Notes under the pieces: generated by a model
What the model was told of the DNA's origin: nothing
The model's database searches: none
Seen by the model: the letters and a program-made list of their open reading frames with translations, nothing else
Source: Flavobacteriales bacterium
Lineage (GTDB): Bacteria > Bacteroidota > Bacteroidia > CAIKAF01
Direction of reading: 5' to 3'
Length of the DNA: 43,917 nucleotides
Assembly (NCBI GenBank): GCA_025451295.1
Contig: JANWKQ010000044.1
Span: 1 to 43,917 of the forward strand
Made by a program: the position numbers and the translations under genes
Shown: positions 8,914-17,305 of the stretch, piece after piece
How positions within the stretch are numbered: position 1 is the stretch's first letter
Layout of the letters: each line of letters starts with the position of its first letter

Positions 8914-10374
8914 TTAATTTTTTATACCGAATTTTTCGTTTACCCAAATTTCGTAGTTGAACACTTTATTTACATTCACGCTATTCAATTTCAGATAATC
9001 ATTCACCAGTTTCAACATTTCTTTATCTGTCCGGTAGTTGGCCTGACCACTCATTTTAAGAATAATATCAAAAAGAACCTTTTCGGCACCTTCATATTCC
9101 TTCCATTCGGTATTCAAACTCGATTTGATCTGCGAAAGTCTATACTCAAATGTGTTTACATCGGTTAGTTCGTGTCGGGCCATCAATTCAAGTAAAGCCA
9201 GTTCTACCTTTAAATTCATATCGATCTTTGGATAATAATCATTGAGGTAAACTTTTTGGAGTGTTTTTACGACCTGCTTGTAGTTTTTCTGGACGAAATA
9301 CAAGAAGGCAAGATTGGCATAATTAAAGACGATAAAATAAGGATCATTGATAATGGTTCCCTTGGTTAATACTTCCAGTTGAAGTTCAACGGCCTTGTCA
9401 GTATCCAATACTGCATATGAATTGATCTGTGCCTGATAATAAAAATAAATATACCGGTCAAAAAGCATTTTATCATGTTCCAACAACGCATCATAAAGCA
9501 CTTTACCAGTTTCGATCACCTCCTGGTACTTACGCTGTACCAACAGAGAGTTGGTAAGGTATACAAGTTGTTCGATCTTAATATCATGTGTTTGCTTTGT
9601 AAAAATACTTGTTTTTAAAAAATCTTCACGTGTTTCAGCAATATATTTTTCCAGTTCAACAAACTTTTGCTGTTGAACAAGGATCTGACTGATCGCTTTA
9701 TAGAATTTTATTTTAAACTGGTTGGATTTGAAGATCTCTTTGTCGCTGGCAAATGTTTTCAGTGTTTTATCAATTTCCTTTGAAACGCTCAACTGCCCTG
9801 CCAGATTTTGGGTCGATTTTAACCTGAAAGTCATTACAGCAACGATCTCATCAATGTTTCTTAAAGTGTTGAACATTTTAAAATTGGTCCTTCTCTTTTT
9901 TATGTAAAAATCAGGATCCTTGGTTAATGAGTCTTTACAAAAGAGGATCATTTCACCATAAAGAAAATCGAGGAGGGTATATTGTTCACTCCCTTCGGCA
10001 TACTTGATGGATTTCAGCAAATAATATTCAGCCAGGGGCTCTATACCTTTTGAGTGAAAGATCCGGTATAAAATCAGGTTTTGTTCACTTAAAAAAGTGG
10101 TTTTGCCTTCGGAGGTATTGAGTTCAATTAAAGCCTGATTAATGTTATTTACCAATCGGTTCTTAAGGCGGTAAAGCGTGCCCATCTCATTTGACTTTGG
10201 CCCATATAATTTTTTCATGATCACCTCATCATCGGGTGACTGTTCTTTATTCTTGAATGACTTATATAATTGAAAGAGCTGAAACGCCTTGGACTTATCT
10301 GCCTCGAGTTTTTGCTGGATATGCCCAAGGGTATATCCATCCAGGTTTCCGATCAGTTCTAATAGTACATTCAT
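8914..10374 (-). CDS. All-helical TPR-like cytosolic protein, module copy 1, unknown function
   Basis: No family name is recognised. The 486 aa lack a signal peptide, membrane segment and cysteine or catalytic motifs. The sequence is strongly helical, with repeated aromatic/leucine periodicity (for example FVELEKYIAET, RYIYFYYQAQINSYAV, NYANLAFLYFVQKNY) resembling divergent TPR or alpha-solenoid helix pairs. It is a clear paralogue of the 487-aa product of 15524-16987. Shared blocks include QFKIKxYKxISQIxVQQ, a THDxKIExLxY block and YIYFYYQ, and both begin MN-[IV]-L-[FL]-E. Both genes are divergent from a gene for a secreted protein of the same small family. This suggests a scaffold, regulator or adaptor, but that is inference only. 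Confidence 0.75.
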   Translation of the reverse strand: MNVLLELIGNLDGYTLGHIQQKLEADKSKAFQLFQLYKSFKNKEQSPDDEVIMKKLYGPKSNEMGTLYRLKNRLVNNINQALIELNTSEGKTTFLSEQNLILYRIFHSKGIEPLAEYYLLKSIKYAEGSEQYTLLDFLYGEMILFCKDSLTKDPDFYIKKRRTNFKMFNTLRNIDEIVAVMTFRLKSTQNLAGQLSVSKEIDKTLKTFASDKEIFKSNQFKIKFYKAISQILVQQQKFVELEKYIAETREDFLKTSIFTKQTHDIKIEQLVYLTNSLLVQRKYQEVIETGKVLYDALLEHDKMLFDRYIYFYYQAQINSYAVLDTDKAVELQLEVLTKGTIINDPYFIVFNYANLAFLYFVQKNYKQVVKTLQKVYLNDYYPKIDMNLKVELALLELMARHELTDVNTFEYRLSQIKSSLNTEWKEYEGAEKVLFDIILKMSGQANYRTDKEMLKLVNDYLKLNSVNVNKVFNYEIWVNEKFGIKN

Positions 10375-10438
10375 TTAGTAATCAAATAAAATATACAGTG
10401 TTAATTTTCAATACCTTATGCAATAATACAAAAAACCA

Positions 10439-10520
10439 TAACGTAATGCAAATAAAAAAAACTCCGGTTTGAGGCAGGAAATCCCTAAATTTGTTTAACC
10501 GACCTAAACAACTTACGTTA
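10439..10520. promoter_or_regulatory. Inverted TAACGTAA/TTACGTTA pair flanking the promoter region of the first secreted gene
   Basis: TAACGTAA (10439-10446) and its exact reverse complement TTACGTTA (10513-10520) flank the TAAATTTG promoter box of the 10544 gene. A third copy, TTACGTTA at 11467-11474, lies upstream of the next gene. These could be binding sites for one regulator. An 8-mer of this kind is expected about once by chance in the window, so this is only suggestive. Confidence 0.35.
10486..10493 (+). promoter_or_regulatory. -7 promoter box for the first small secreted protein
   Basis: TAAATTTG fits TAnnTTTG, 50 nt before the ATG at 10544. The same 9-mer TAAATTTGT occurs at the matching place in the second module (17103). 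Confidence 0.55.
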
Positions 10521-10543
10521 GAGAGGAATATAAGGGTATACTT

Positions 10544-11260
10544 ATGAAAACCAGGTTCGCAGTAATAACGGGCATTCTATTATTTACTTTTTTCGGAAAA
10601 GTGCAGACGAGCCATGCGCAACTGGTCTTTCTCAAGACCGATTCTATCATTCCCCTGGATCCAATTATAATGAACGATTTCGTTGACTTTGAAATACATG
10701 TTGGCGTAAAAAATATTATTTCATTATTACCGGATGTTGCCTTGGGTAATATTTTTTACTGGTACCGAACGGATTCAATGATTAGCTCTGGCCAGCCCGC
10801 CAGAATCGTCGATTTTGATTTATCTATACTATTAATTAGTGATGGATATATTGATACAGTTCCCATTGAGATGTTGCCCAATGAACTCCGCACAGGACCT
10901 GTTAATCTTATTATATTATGGCCGGCAATGATCAACCCCCTTGTTCTTGATACAGTTCAGGACACCCTTGGTGTTCTGGTGGAGGGTTTTCTTAGTACAC
11001 CTAACGAATATCCATTACAATGCGGAAATATTATTTTCCCTTGTCCTGCTATTCAGTTTGTAAATATCCAGTCTGAAGAAATCAAATTCATCGACCATGT
11101 CCAGCTTATTTCGATGAGTGGACAGGTTATGCAAACATACAGGCACGAAGAATTCCAAAACGGAAGTATTGATATTTCGAACTATCCTTCGGGTGAATAT
11201 GTTGTACAACTTCATTATTACGACAATCGGGTCGTCAGGACGAAGATTCTCAAGCATTAG
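10544..11260 (+). CDS. Small secreted T9SS-type protein, module family, copy 1
   Basis: The function is unknown. The 238-aa product starts with a signal peptide (residues 1-25, ...TSHAQ). A single beta-rich domain follows, with two motifs shared by the proteins at 17306 and 18109: FYWYRTDSM near residue 71 and LRTGPVNLIILWPAMI near residue 126. The last ~70 residues resemble a T9SS type A sorting domain (VQLISMSGQVMQ...YPSGEYVVQLHYYDNRVVRTKILK). Oddly, the usual [YF]PNP entry motif is FPCP here, with a second cysteine just before it (PLQCGNIIFPCP), so a local disulfide is possible. It is divergent from the helical gene at 8914-10374 and ends in its own terminator. Confidence 0.8.
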   Translation: MKTRFAVITGILLFTFFGKVQTSHAQLVFLKTDSIIPLDPIIMNDFVDFEIHVGVKNIISLLPDVALGNIFYWYRTDSMISSGQPARIVDFDLSILLISDGYIDTVPIEMLPNELRTGPVNLIILWPAMINPLVLDTVQDTLGVLVEGFLSTPNEYPLQCGNIIFPCPAIQFVNIQSEEIKFIDHVQLISMSGQVMQTYRHEEFQNGSIDISNYPSGEYVVQLHYYDNRVVRTKILKH

Positions 11261-11315
11261 TTTGTTGTAGACTAATAGCATCCATTTATGGAGAAGCCAA
11301 CCACGCAAATAGGTT

Positions 11316-11353
11316 AGCGTTTTGTTTAATTCTGAACGCTTTCGTTTTTTTTC
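11316..11353 (+). terminator. Rho-independent terminator after the first small secreted gene
   Basis: AGCGTT and AACGCT form a 6-bp stem around a 13-nt AT-rich loop, followed by TTCGTTTTTTTT. It lies 55 nt after the stop codon at 11260. Confidence 0.7.
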
Positions 11354-11466
11354 AAAAAAATCCATTCAAATTCCGGTCGCACAATTGCAATCAGCAGAAT
11401 TCTATGAGTTTATTTTAAGTTAATATTCATCGCGTAATAAACTATTTATTATATATCTAATTATCA

Positions 11467-11519
11467 TTACGTTAAACTAAAATAAATCCAATTTAGCAGT
11501 AATATTTTGGCAATTGCCA
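11467..11519. promoter_or_regulatory. Candidate operator region: TTACGTTA and perfect palindrome TGGCAATTGCCA
   Basis: The 323-nt spacer between two secreted-protein genes holds a third TTACGTTA (11467-11474) and a perfect 12-bp palindrome TGGCAATTGCCA (11508-11519). The palindrome ends 25 nt before the promoter box at 11545, a normal place for a regulator to bind. No ORF is visible in the spacer. Confidence 0.4.
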
Positions 11520-11544
11520 GATACTGGTCCGGATGGATGTGATC

Positions 11545-11552
11545 TACCTTTG
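11545..11552 (+). promoter_or_regulatory. -7 promoter box for the SprB-repeat gene
   Basis: TACCTTTG fits TAnnTTTG and ends 31 nt before the ATG at 11584. A -33 TTG at normal spacing is not evident. Confidence 0.5.
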
Positions 11553-11583
11553 ATATAACTTAAACATGAAATAATTCTTTAAC

Positions 11584-13002
11584 ATGAGAACAAAAACTAA
11601 TTATTATTATAAACCGGGCTTGTTTATTATAATGTTGTTTTTGGCGCTTGGCTCAAAAGTTTTTGGGCAAGTATGCACACCCGATCCCGGTTATACAAGT
11701 ACTGGGATTTGGCCCGATACCATTACAAATATGGATCCGGCTTGTGTAGGAGCTTCATATCAAATGGATTTTACGGTGGTGGTACCTTCGGATACAGTTG
11801 TTGCAGGGTTCCTTTTTATCGTCGACTCTACTATTATTACATCTGTGTCTGGATTACCTGCAGGATTTAGTTATACCTGCAATCCATCATCCTGCAGATT
11901 TTTAGGTGGAACATCTGGTTGTTTTATTGTTAGCGGAAATCCTACGGTTCCGCTTATCGGAAGCTATAATGTATCAGTTAACATCACCACCTATGCGCAT
12001 AATGCGGTGCTTGGAAACCAGTTCTTTCCGCAATCATTTTCAGGTTATGATCTCAACATTGGCAATCCCCCAAATGTTGGAACTAATAGTTCACCCGCTT
12101 CATGCGGTATGAGTGATGGAATGGCTTGGGCGATCGTAGCCGGAGCAGCTCCATTTACCTATTTATGGAATACGCTGGATGTAAATGATACCCTATTCAA
12201 TGTTCCGGCCGGGTTATATGATGTAACCGTAACGGATAACATTGGATGCACTGCCACAGGCCTTGCAACAATTATTAACCCTGGCGCTCCAAGTATTGAT
12301 AGCGCTACCACAACGAATCCTTTATGTTTTGGTGATACCGATGGTGACGCCACCGTATTTGCTTCAGGTGGATCACCCGGTTATTCATACAGCTGGACCA
12401 GCGGAGGTTCGGCAGCTACTGAAACGAATTTAGGAATGGGAACATATACTGTTACAGTAACTGATATATCCAATTGTCAAACATCAACTATTGTAAGCAT
12501 CACCACCCCATCTGCAATCGGCACTAGCACAAATGTAACTCCTGAAACCTGTATAGGTTGTTTGGATGGATCGGCAACAGTGAACGCATCCGGAGGAACT
12601 CCCGGTTATACTTATAGCTGGGCTCCATCAGGTGGAACGGCAGCTACAGCGAATGGTCTTGCTGCCGGTAATTATACCATTACTGTAACCGATAGTCTTG
12701 GTTGTGTGGCAACCAATACTGCCAATGTATATAGTACAGCAAGCATCGATGATCAACTTACAGAAAGTTGGAAAATTTATCCGAATCCTGTTCAGGATTT
12801 CATAATGATAGATGTAGTGACACCATCTGAAATAAATACAATCAAACTATATGATCTGAGCGGAAGATTGTTAATCGCTAAAAACTACAGCGGCGCCATT
12901 TTCCAGTTCGACATGTCAGTACTAAAACAGGGAACCTATTTATTAGAAATCAATAACGGTAAACTATCACGGGTATTTAAGGTGATTAGGGACACTAAAT
13001 AA
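11584..13002 (+). CDS. Secreted SprB-repeat protein with T9SS sorting domain
   Basis: This is a 472-aa cell-surface or extracellular protein. The signal peptide ends near residue 29 (SKVFGQ). Residues ~30-155 form a cysteine-containing beta domain opening CTPDPGYTSTGIWPDTITNM. Three SprB-type repeats follow (about residues 160-228, 229-302 and 303-380), each with the pattern ...G-D-G-x-A...GG-x-P-x-Y-x-Y-x-W...G-x-Y-x-V-T-V-T-D...C. The end is a T9SS type A sorting domain (IYPNPVQDFIMID...GTYLLEINNGKLSRVFKVI). SprB repeats are named after the gliding adhesin SprB, but this protein is far smaller and may be an adhesin or matrix protein. The next gene starts 16 nt downstream, so the two form an operon. 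Confidence 0.88.
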   Translation: MRTKTNYYYKPGLFIIMLFLALGSKVFGQVCTPDPGYTSTGIWPDTITNMDPACVGASYQMDFTVVVPSDTVVAGFLFIVDSTIITSVSGLPAGFSYTCNPSSCRFLGGTSGCFIVSGNPTVPLIGSYNVSVNITTYAHNAVLGNQFFPQSFSGYDLNIGNPPNVGTNSSPASCGMSDGMAWAIVAGAAPFTYLWNTLDVNDTLFNVPAGLYDVTVTDNIGCTATGLATIINPGAPSIDSATTTNPLCFGDTDGDATVFASGGSPGYSYSWTSGGSAATETNLGMGTYTVTVTDISNCQTSTIVSITTPSAIGTSTNVTPETCIGCLDGSATVNASGGTPGYTYSWAPSGGTAATANGLAAGNYTITVTDSLGCVATNTANVYSTASIDDQLTESWKIYPNPVQDFIMIDVVTPSEINTIKLYDLSGRLLIAKNYSGAIFQFDMSVLKQGTYLLEINNGKLSRVFKVIRDTK

Positions 13003-13018
13003 TCCAAAAAATATCCAA

Positions 13019-15229
13019 ATGAAAACAAAAAAATATATTTTCTATAAACTGTCTATCGTAATATTATTCGGGACCTGTGCAAACCAAATGTTTGCACAGC
13101 CGAATAATAATTGTGCAAGTGCAACTGTTTTAACTGTTGGGGCAGCATGCACCAACGGTACCAATGTAGGATCCAATGTAGAAGTTGGAGAACCGCCGGC
13201 AGGTTGCTGGCTAACACCTCCCAACAATACCGTATGGTATAGATTCACCACCGGCGCAGCTGGCAACTATACTGTTTCAACCGATAATGGTGGAACAACA
13301 GACACCCAGCTAAAAATCCTTTCAGGGGCTTGCGGAGCTTTTGCAACGGTTGCCTGCAGCGAAGATGATGGAACCACCAATACTTTAGCAGCTGTTGCAA
13401 CCGCAGCTTTGGCTGCTGCAACAACCTATTATGTGCAAGTGGATGTTTATAATAATGGAACAGGTCCGTTTTGTATTAATGTAGCATACAATCCACCACT
13501 TGCAAATGACTGTATCTTTAACGCCATTGATATTACAGCATTAATAGATGGTGTAAGTTTGCCATTAACTCCTTTTAATTGCAGGGCTCCCGATGTTTTT
13601 TCGTCAGCCCTTAGCCCAGCAACCAGACAGGATCTTTCCGGAGACCCAAACGGTTGTGAAATCTGTGACCTTACCTGTACCACTAAAAATCCAGATCATA
13701 GAGACGTCTGGTATAAGTTTACAGTTAGTGCAGCGACTCCTCCAACCTGGTTAACGGTATACAATGAATTACCAGAACCGGGAACGCCTCCCACTTTTGC
13801 AACAGGATTGTATAGTGGCACCCCAACAGGAACATGCGGGGTAGGACTGATAGGCGGAATGACACAAATTGATTGTTCCGCCGGTGATATTTTACCTATT
13901 TGTAACTCTCCAGCTGCTTGTATTGATGGAGGTGGTTATGGTGCAAGAAACAAAGCAATCTGCACTACCCCTGTAAGACCAAGATTAGACATCAGCGGAC
14001 TCGCTTTTGGCACCTATTATTTCAGGGTTTGGGATTGGGGTGGTGGAGCACCAGATGCAGGTAGCCTGGTTATTTGTGCTGAATCAGTGAACACAAATCC
14101 GCCAACGGAAGATAAGTGTCCAACAACAAATACGATTGGCTGTGCTGACGGTCCACCAGCCAATGCAGAATTTGATTCCACCTATATAAATTTAAGTAAT
14201 GCCGGAATGACTGGAAATTCATGCAACACAGCGCCAAATGAACCGCAGGTCGCTGCAGGTCCAACAACTGATATACAGGATCCTTGTTTTGGGGGTTGGT
14301 CAACCGGTATTGGTTATGTAAATAATGTAATGAATAATTCTGCCATCTATCGTTTTGAAGTGAACGCATTGGCACCTTGTGTTTGCAGACCTGATATTAC
14401 TTTAAGCAATATTAGTTATGGAGGAAGAGCCGGATTTGCTGCCCAGGTGCAGGTGATGAACAGTCCATGCGCAGGTGGAACAAATGCGGTGATGGCATGG
14501 AGTACAACCCAATCTTGTCTTGAAATGCGAATGGCGGGAAATGGAACAATTCCGAATGGAATATATTATATAGTAGTTGACGGGCAGGATGGCGAACTGG
14601 TTAAATACGATCTTACCTTAAAATTAAATTATTCGGGAGTTGGTTGCACACCTTTAGTGACAAATATTTGCGACGTACCTCTTCCGGTTGAATGGGTGGC
14701 ATTCACAGTAGAACCAAACATTGATAATGATGCGATGATCTGGTGGTCTACTGCATCTGAAACCAACAACCGGTTATTTACAATTGAGCGATCACAGGAT
14801 GCCATTGAATTTGAACCTATACAAACGGTAAAAGGGGCGGGGAACAGCAATACGACGCTTTCCTATCAAACCATCGACAAAGATCCTTTGGAGGAGACCT
14901 CTTATTACCGGCTTAAGCAAACTGATTATGATGGAAAATCGAGTTATTCAAAGATAGTTTCTTATGTAAACAATAAAGCTACGAAACTTATGTCAATCTA
15001 TCCAAACCCAGCACACAGCCTAATCACTATTCAGCTGGATGGTTATTTACCTTCCACCCAAATAACCATCACTAACCTGATCGGAACCTCTTATTATTCC
15101 GAAATGGTAAACAGTCCGGACAAAAAATCGGTACAGGTGGATGTAAGCACATTCCCTATGGGACTTTATACCGCAAAAATAATGTTGAGTAATGGTAATA
15201 TAATCATATCGAAATTTTTAAAAGAATAA
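13019..15229 (+). CDS. Large secreted protein with PPC-like domains and T9SS sorting domain
   Basis: This 736-aa secreted protein has no visible catalytic motif. The signal peptide ends near residue 27 (ANQMFAQ). Residues ~28-160 resemble a bacterial pre-peptidase C-terminal-like domain (NNNCASATVL...VWYRFTTGAAGNYTVSTDN...AATTYYVQVD). A second, similar unit begins near 165 (NDCIFNAIDIT...DVWYKFTVS...GTYYFRVWDWGG). Residues ~570-660 form the fibronectin-like domain usual in front of sorting domains (VEWVAFTVEPN...SYYRLKQTDYDG), and the last ~80 residues are a T9SS type A domain (IYPNPAHSLITIQ...GLYTAKIML). Many paired cysteines suggest disulfides outside the cell. It is the second gene of an operon with the SprB-repeat gene and is followed by a terminator. 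Confidence 0.85.
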   Translation: MKTKKYIFYKLSIVILFGTCANQMFAQPNNNCASATVLTVGAACTNGTNVGSNVEVGEPPAGCWLTPPNNTVWYRFTTGAAGNYTVSTDNGGTTDTQLKILSGACGAFATVACSEDDGTTNTLAAVATAALAAATTYYVQVDVYNNGTGPFCINVAYNPPLANDCIFNAIDITALIDGVSLPLTPFNCRAPDVFSSALSPATRQDLSGDPNGCEICDLTCTTKNPDHRDVWYKFTVSAATPPTWLTVYNELPEPGTPPTFATGLYSGTPTGTCGVGLIGGMTQIDCSAGDILPICNSPAACIDGGGYGARNKAICTTPVRPRLDISGLAFGTYYFRVWDWGGGAPDAGSLVICAESVNTNPPTEDKCPTTNTIGCADGPPANAEFDSTYINLSNAGMTGNSCNTAPNEPQVAAGPTTDIQDPCFGGWSTGIGYVNNVMNNSAIYRFEVNALAPCVCRPDITLSNISYGGRAGFAAQVQVMNSPCAGGTNAVMAWSTTQSCLEMRMAGNGTIPNGIYYIVVDGQDGELVKYDLTLKLNYSGVGCTPLVTNICDVPLPVEWVAFTVEPNIDNDAMIWWSTASETNNRLFTIERSQDAIEFEPIQTVKGAGNSNTTLSYQTIDKDPLEETSYYRLKQTDYDGKSSYSKIVSYVNNKATKLMSIYPNPAHSLITIQLDGYLPSTQITITNLIGTSYYSEMVNSPDKKSVQVDVSTFPMGLYTAKIMLSNGNIIISKFLKE

Positions 15230-15288
15230 TATAAATAGATAAACGTCTTTTTTTGTTTTGCAAACCTGTTCTCTAAATGTTGTATTAG

Positions 15289-15342
15289 AAGGTAGTCGAT
15301 CGGCGATCAATAAAATGAGAGTTGTATTGGCTACCTTTTTTT
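15289..15342 (+). terminator. Probable terminator after the large T9SS gene
   Basis: AAGGTAG and CTACCTT form a 7-bp stem around a long loop that contains a small GATC-GGC-GATC hairpin, and the stem is followed by TTTTTTT. It lies 60 nt after the stop codon. Confidence 0.6.
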
Positions 15343-15375
15343 CCACCTCACGAGCAGATTAGAAGTAACCACGAA

Positions 15376-15471
15376 ATGGGAAAGAAAATGATAAAAAAAA
15401 TAAATACGAGTTTTTTGTTTTGCTTAATGGCCCTCTGGGATTTGTTCATTTTAGGAAGCAAGAAAAAATAG
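15376..15471 (+). CDS. Possible 31-aa single-helix membrane peptide
   Basis: This short ORF is absent from the ORF track. ATG at 15376 opens a 31-codon frame with a lysine-rich start (MGKKMIKKINTS), a hydrophobic core (FLFCLMALWDLFILG) and the lysine end SKKK, then TAG. The charge layout is that of a tiny membrane peptide. It lies after the terminator of the previous gene and antisense to nothing, but no clear promoter or ribosome binding site is seen. It may equally be chance. Confidence 0.25.
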   Translation: MGKKMIKKINTSFLFCLMALWDLFILGSKKK

Positions 15472-15523
15472 GATCTTGAGAAAGTAAAAGTTCGCAGGTT
15501 TCCCTGACCTTTATTAACCTTTC

Positions 15524-16987
15524 CTAATAATCAAGCTTTAACTTTGATGTGAGCCAGCCATTGTAGTTGAACAGTTCGGTATCTCCAATCCCGGAAGAAA
15601 TAAAGTCACGGGCTTTTTCCTTAAGTTTTTTATTTTTCATAAAATCCGGGTCGGTTCCGATGGATTCAATCAATGGTAAAAGGATTTTTTCAGGTCCTTC
15701 AAAATTTTTCCACTCATTTTTAAGAGAGGTCTTTACCTGTGGTAGCTTATATTCGAAGCTATCAAAATCACTCATATCGATCCGGGTAATGAGCTCTAGA
15801 ACAGACAAAGGAACCTTCAATGAAATATCCGCTTTCTCATAAAATTCGTGGATATAGATCTTTTGAAGATTCCGGATCACCAGGTTGAAACTTCCTTTGG
15901 TATAATAGAGGTAAGCAAGGTTTGAATAATTCAGAAGTGAATAATATGGATTGGTAATAATGCTCTTGTTATTAATGATCTCGTTGATGGTTTCAATCGC
16001 CTTATCTGGATTGATCACCGAATAGGCGGCAATCCTTACCTGGTAATAGAAATAAATATATTTTTTGTAGAGGGCTTTATCAAACTGGAGCAAGGCTGTG
16101 TGTAAGGTTTCACTGAAGGCAAGGGCCTGTGAATGTTTTCTGAGCAGCAGAAGGGTGTTGATGATATAAATAAGGATCTCGATCTTGGTATCATGGGTAT
16201 TTTTATTAAACACCTTGGTTTTTTCAAACTCCTCAAATGTATCTGTTAGATATTGTTCCAACTCCACAAATTCTTTTTGCTGAACAAAGATCTGTGAGAT
16301 CGTCTTGTACATTTTAATTTTAAACTGCACCGAATTCAAAAGTTCCGGATCCGTAGAGAATTTGCTGATCGTTTTATTTACCTCCTTGGATATGTTCAGT
16401 TTTTCTCCGAGATTCTGGGTAACCTTTAGTCGATAACTGATCACCGCAAGGATATCATCAATCTGCCGGATCTTGGCGAGCATAGAGGAATTCGTCTTTC
16501 TCTTATCTATATAAACTGCCGGGTCATTATATAAAGTTTCCTTTCCAAGTTGAATATAGAGTCCATAAATAATATCCAGGTATTCAAACTGCTCTGAACT
16601 CAACGCTTGCTTTTCGGCTTTCTCCAGATAATATTTGGCCAGTTTATAAATCCCTTTTTGGTAGAAGATCTTATATAAGTTGAGATAATTACTGATGTCG
16701 GCCGTATTATAATTAGAGAATTCAATGTCTGACAGGTAAATATTAATGAGATCGACGAGTCGATTCTTCATTCTATAATAAGAACTTTGACCAGCTGATT
16801 TACCGGCATATATTTTTTTGCGTACAACCAGGTCGTCTACCTTGGTATCACCCACATAGGATTTATATTCAGCAAAAATCTGATAGAGGATGGTATCTCT
16901 TTGGGCAAATTCGGCCTTTAGTTTTTTGTCCAAATGGGCTAAAGCACGCTTATCTATATGACTTATTACCTCAAAAAGTATATTCAT
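15524..16987 (-). CDS. All-helical TPR-like cytosolic protein, module copy 2, unknown function
   Basis: This is the paralogue of the 8914-10374 product, almost the same length (487 against 486 aa) and collinear along the whole chain. Conserved blocks include the MNILFEVISHID start, YRMKNRLVDLIN, VQFKIKMYKTISQIFVQQKEFVELEQY, THDTKIEILIYI, KKYIYFYYQ and the end FNYNGWLTSKL. It has no signal peptide, membrane helix or catalytic motif. Helix pairs such as NYSNLAYLYYTKGSFNLV look like degenerate TPRs. It is divergent from a gene for a secreted protein of the same family as in module 1. It could be a scaffold or a regulator of its neighbour; nothing in the sequence decides this. Confidence 0.75.
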   Translation of the reverse strand: MNILFEVISHIDKRALAHLDKKLKAEFAQRDTILYQIFAEYKSYVGDTKVDDLVVRKKIYAGKSAGQSSYYRMKNRLVDLINIYLSDIEFSNYNTADISNYLNLYKIFYQKGIYKLAKYYLEKAEKQALSSEQFEYLDIIYGLYIQLGKETLYNDPAVYIDKRKTNSSMLAKIRQIDDILAVISYRLKVTQNLGEKLNISKEVNKTISKFSTDPELLNSVQFKIKMYKTISQIFVQQKEFVELEQYLTDTFEEFEKTKVFNKNTHDTKIEILIYIINTLLLLRKHSQALAFSETLHTALLQFDKALYKKYIYFYYQVRIAAYSVINPDKAIETINEIINNKSIITNPYYSLLNYSNLAYLYYTKGSFNLVIRNLQKIYIHEFYEKADISLKVPLSVLELITRIDMSDFDSFEYKLPQVKTSLKNEWKNFEGPEKILLPLIESIGTDPDFMKNKKLKEKARDFISSGIGDTELFNYNGWLTSKLKLDY

Positions 16988-17102
16988 TTTATGTAATGCT
17001 TATATAGTTATACTTCTATTAATCAATAATTTAAATATTCATTTTTAGTTTCTAACATGTAATATTACAACTAATTTCCTATTCAACCAAGCTCCAGGGC
17101 CG

Positions 17103-17110
17103 TAAATTTG
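17103..17110 (+). promoter_or_regulatory. -7 promoter box upstream of the attenuator leader
   Basis: TAAATTTG fits TAnnTTTG. A transcript from here would run through a 28-codon-plus open frame starting at 17138 and then meet the strong hairpin at 17245-17278. Confidence 0.5.
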
Positions 17111-17244
17111 TATTGTTGATTGATGATAGATTAAAAATTGACGGATATGTTGAGATTAACTATAAAATCAGAATCATCATTTTCAACTTTAACATTAGAC
17201 GAAAACAAAGAAATTAAAGATAGTAAACATAGCCCGGTTTATAG

Positions 17245-17289
17245 AAAAAGAGGTGCAGAGGGATTCTCACCTCTTTTTTCTTTTTTATT
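17245..17289 (+). terminator. Strong terminator or attenuator just before the second small secreted gene
   Basis: AAAAAGAGGTG and CACCTCTTTTT form a perfect 11-bp stem with a 12-nt loop, followed by TTTTTTCTTTTTT. It sits between the promoter box at 17103 and the true start at 17306, with no stop codon of its own upstream in the frame starting at 17138. It could end a short RNA of roughly 170 nt or act as an attenuator. Confidence 0.75.
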
Positions 17290-17291
17290 CG

Positions 17292-17299
17292 TATATTTG
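17292..17299 (+). promoter_or_regulatory. -7 promoter box directly before the second small secreted gene
   Basis: TATATTTG lies 6 nt before the ATG at 17306, right after the terminator. It predicts a leaderless mRNA, the same layout as for the hydrolase gene at 8852. Confidence 0.5.
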
Positions 17300-17305
17300 A
17301 ATAAT

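Noticed and set aside
17138-17305. N-terminal 56-codon extension of the second small secreted protein
   Set aside because: It would put a signal peptide in the middle of the protein and runs through a strong terminator hairpin; ATG 17306 starts a normal signal peptide.
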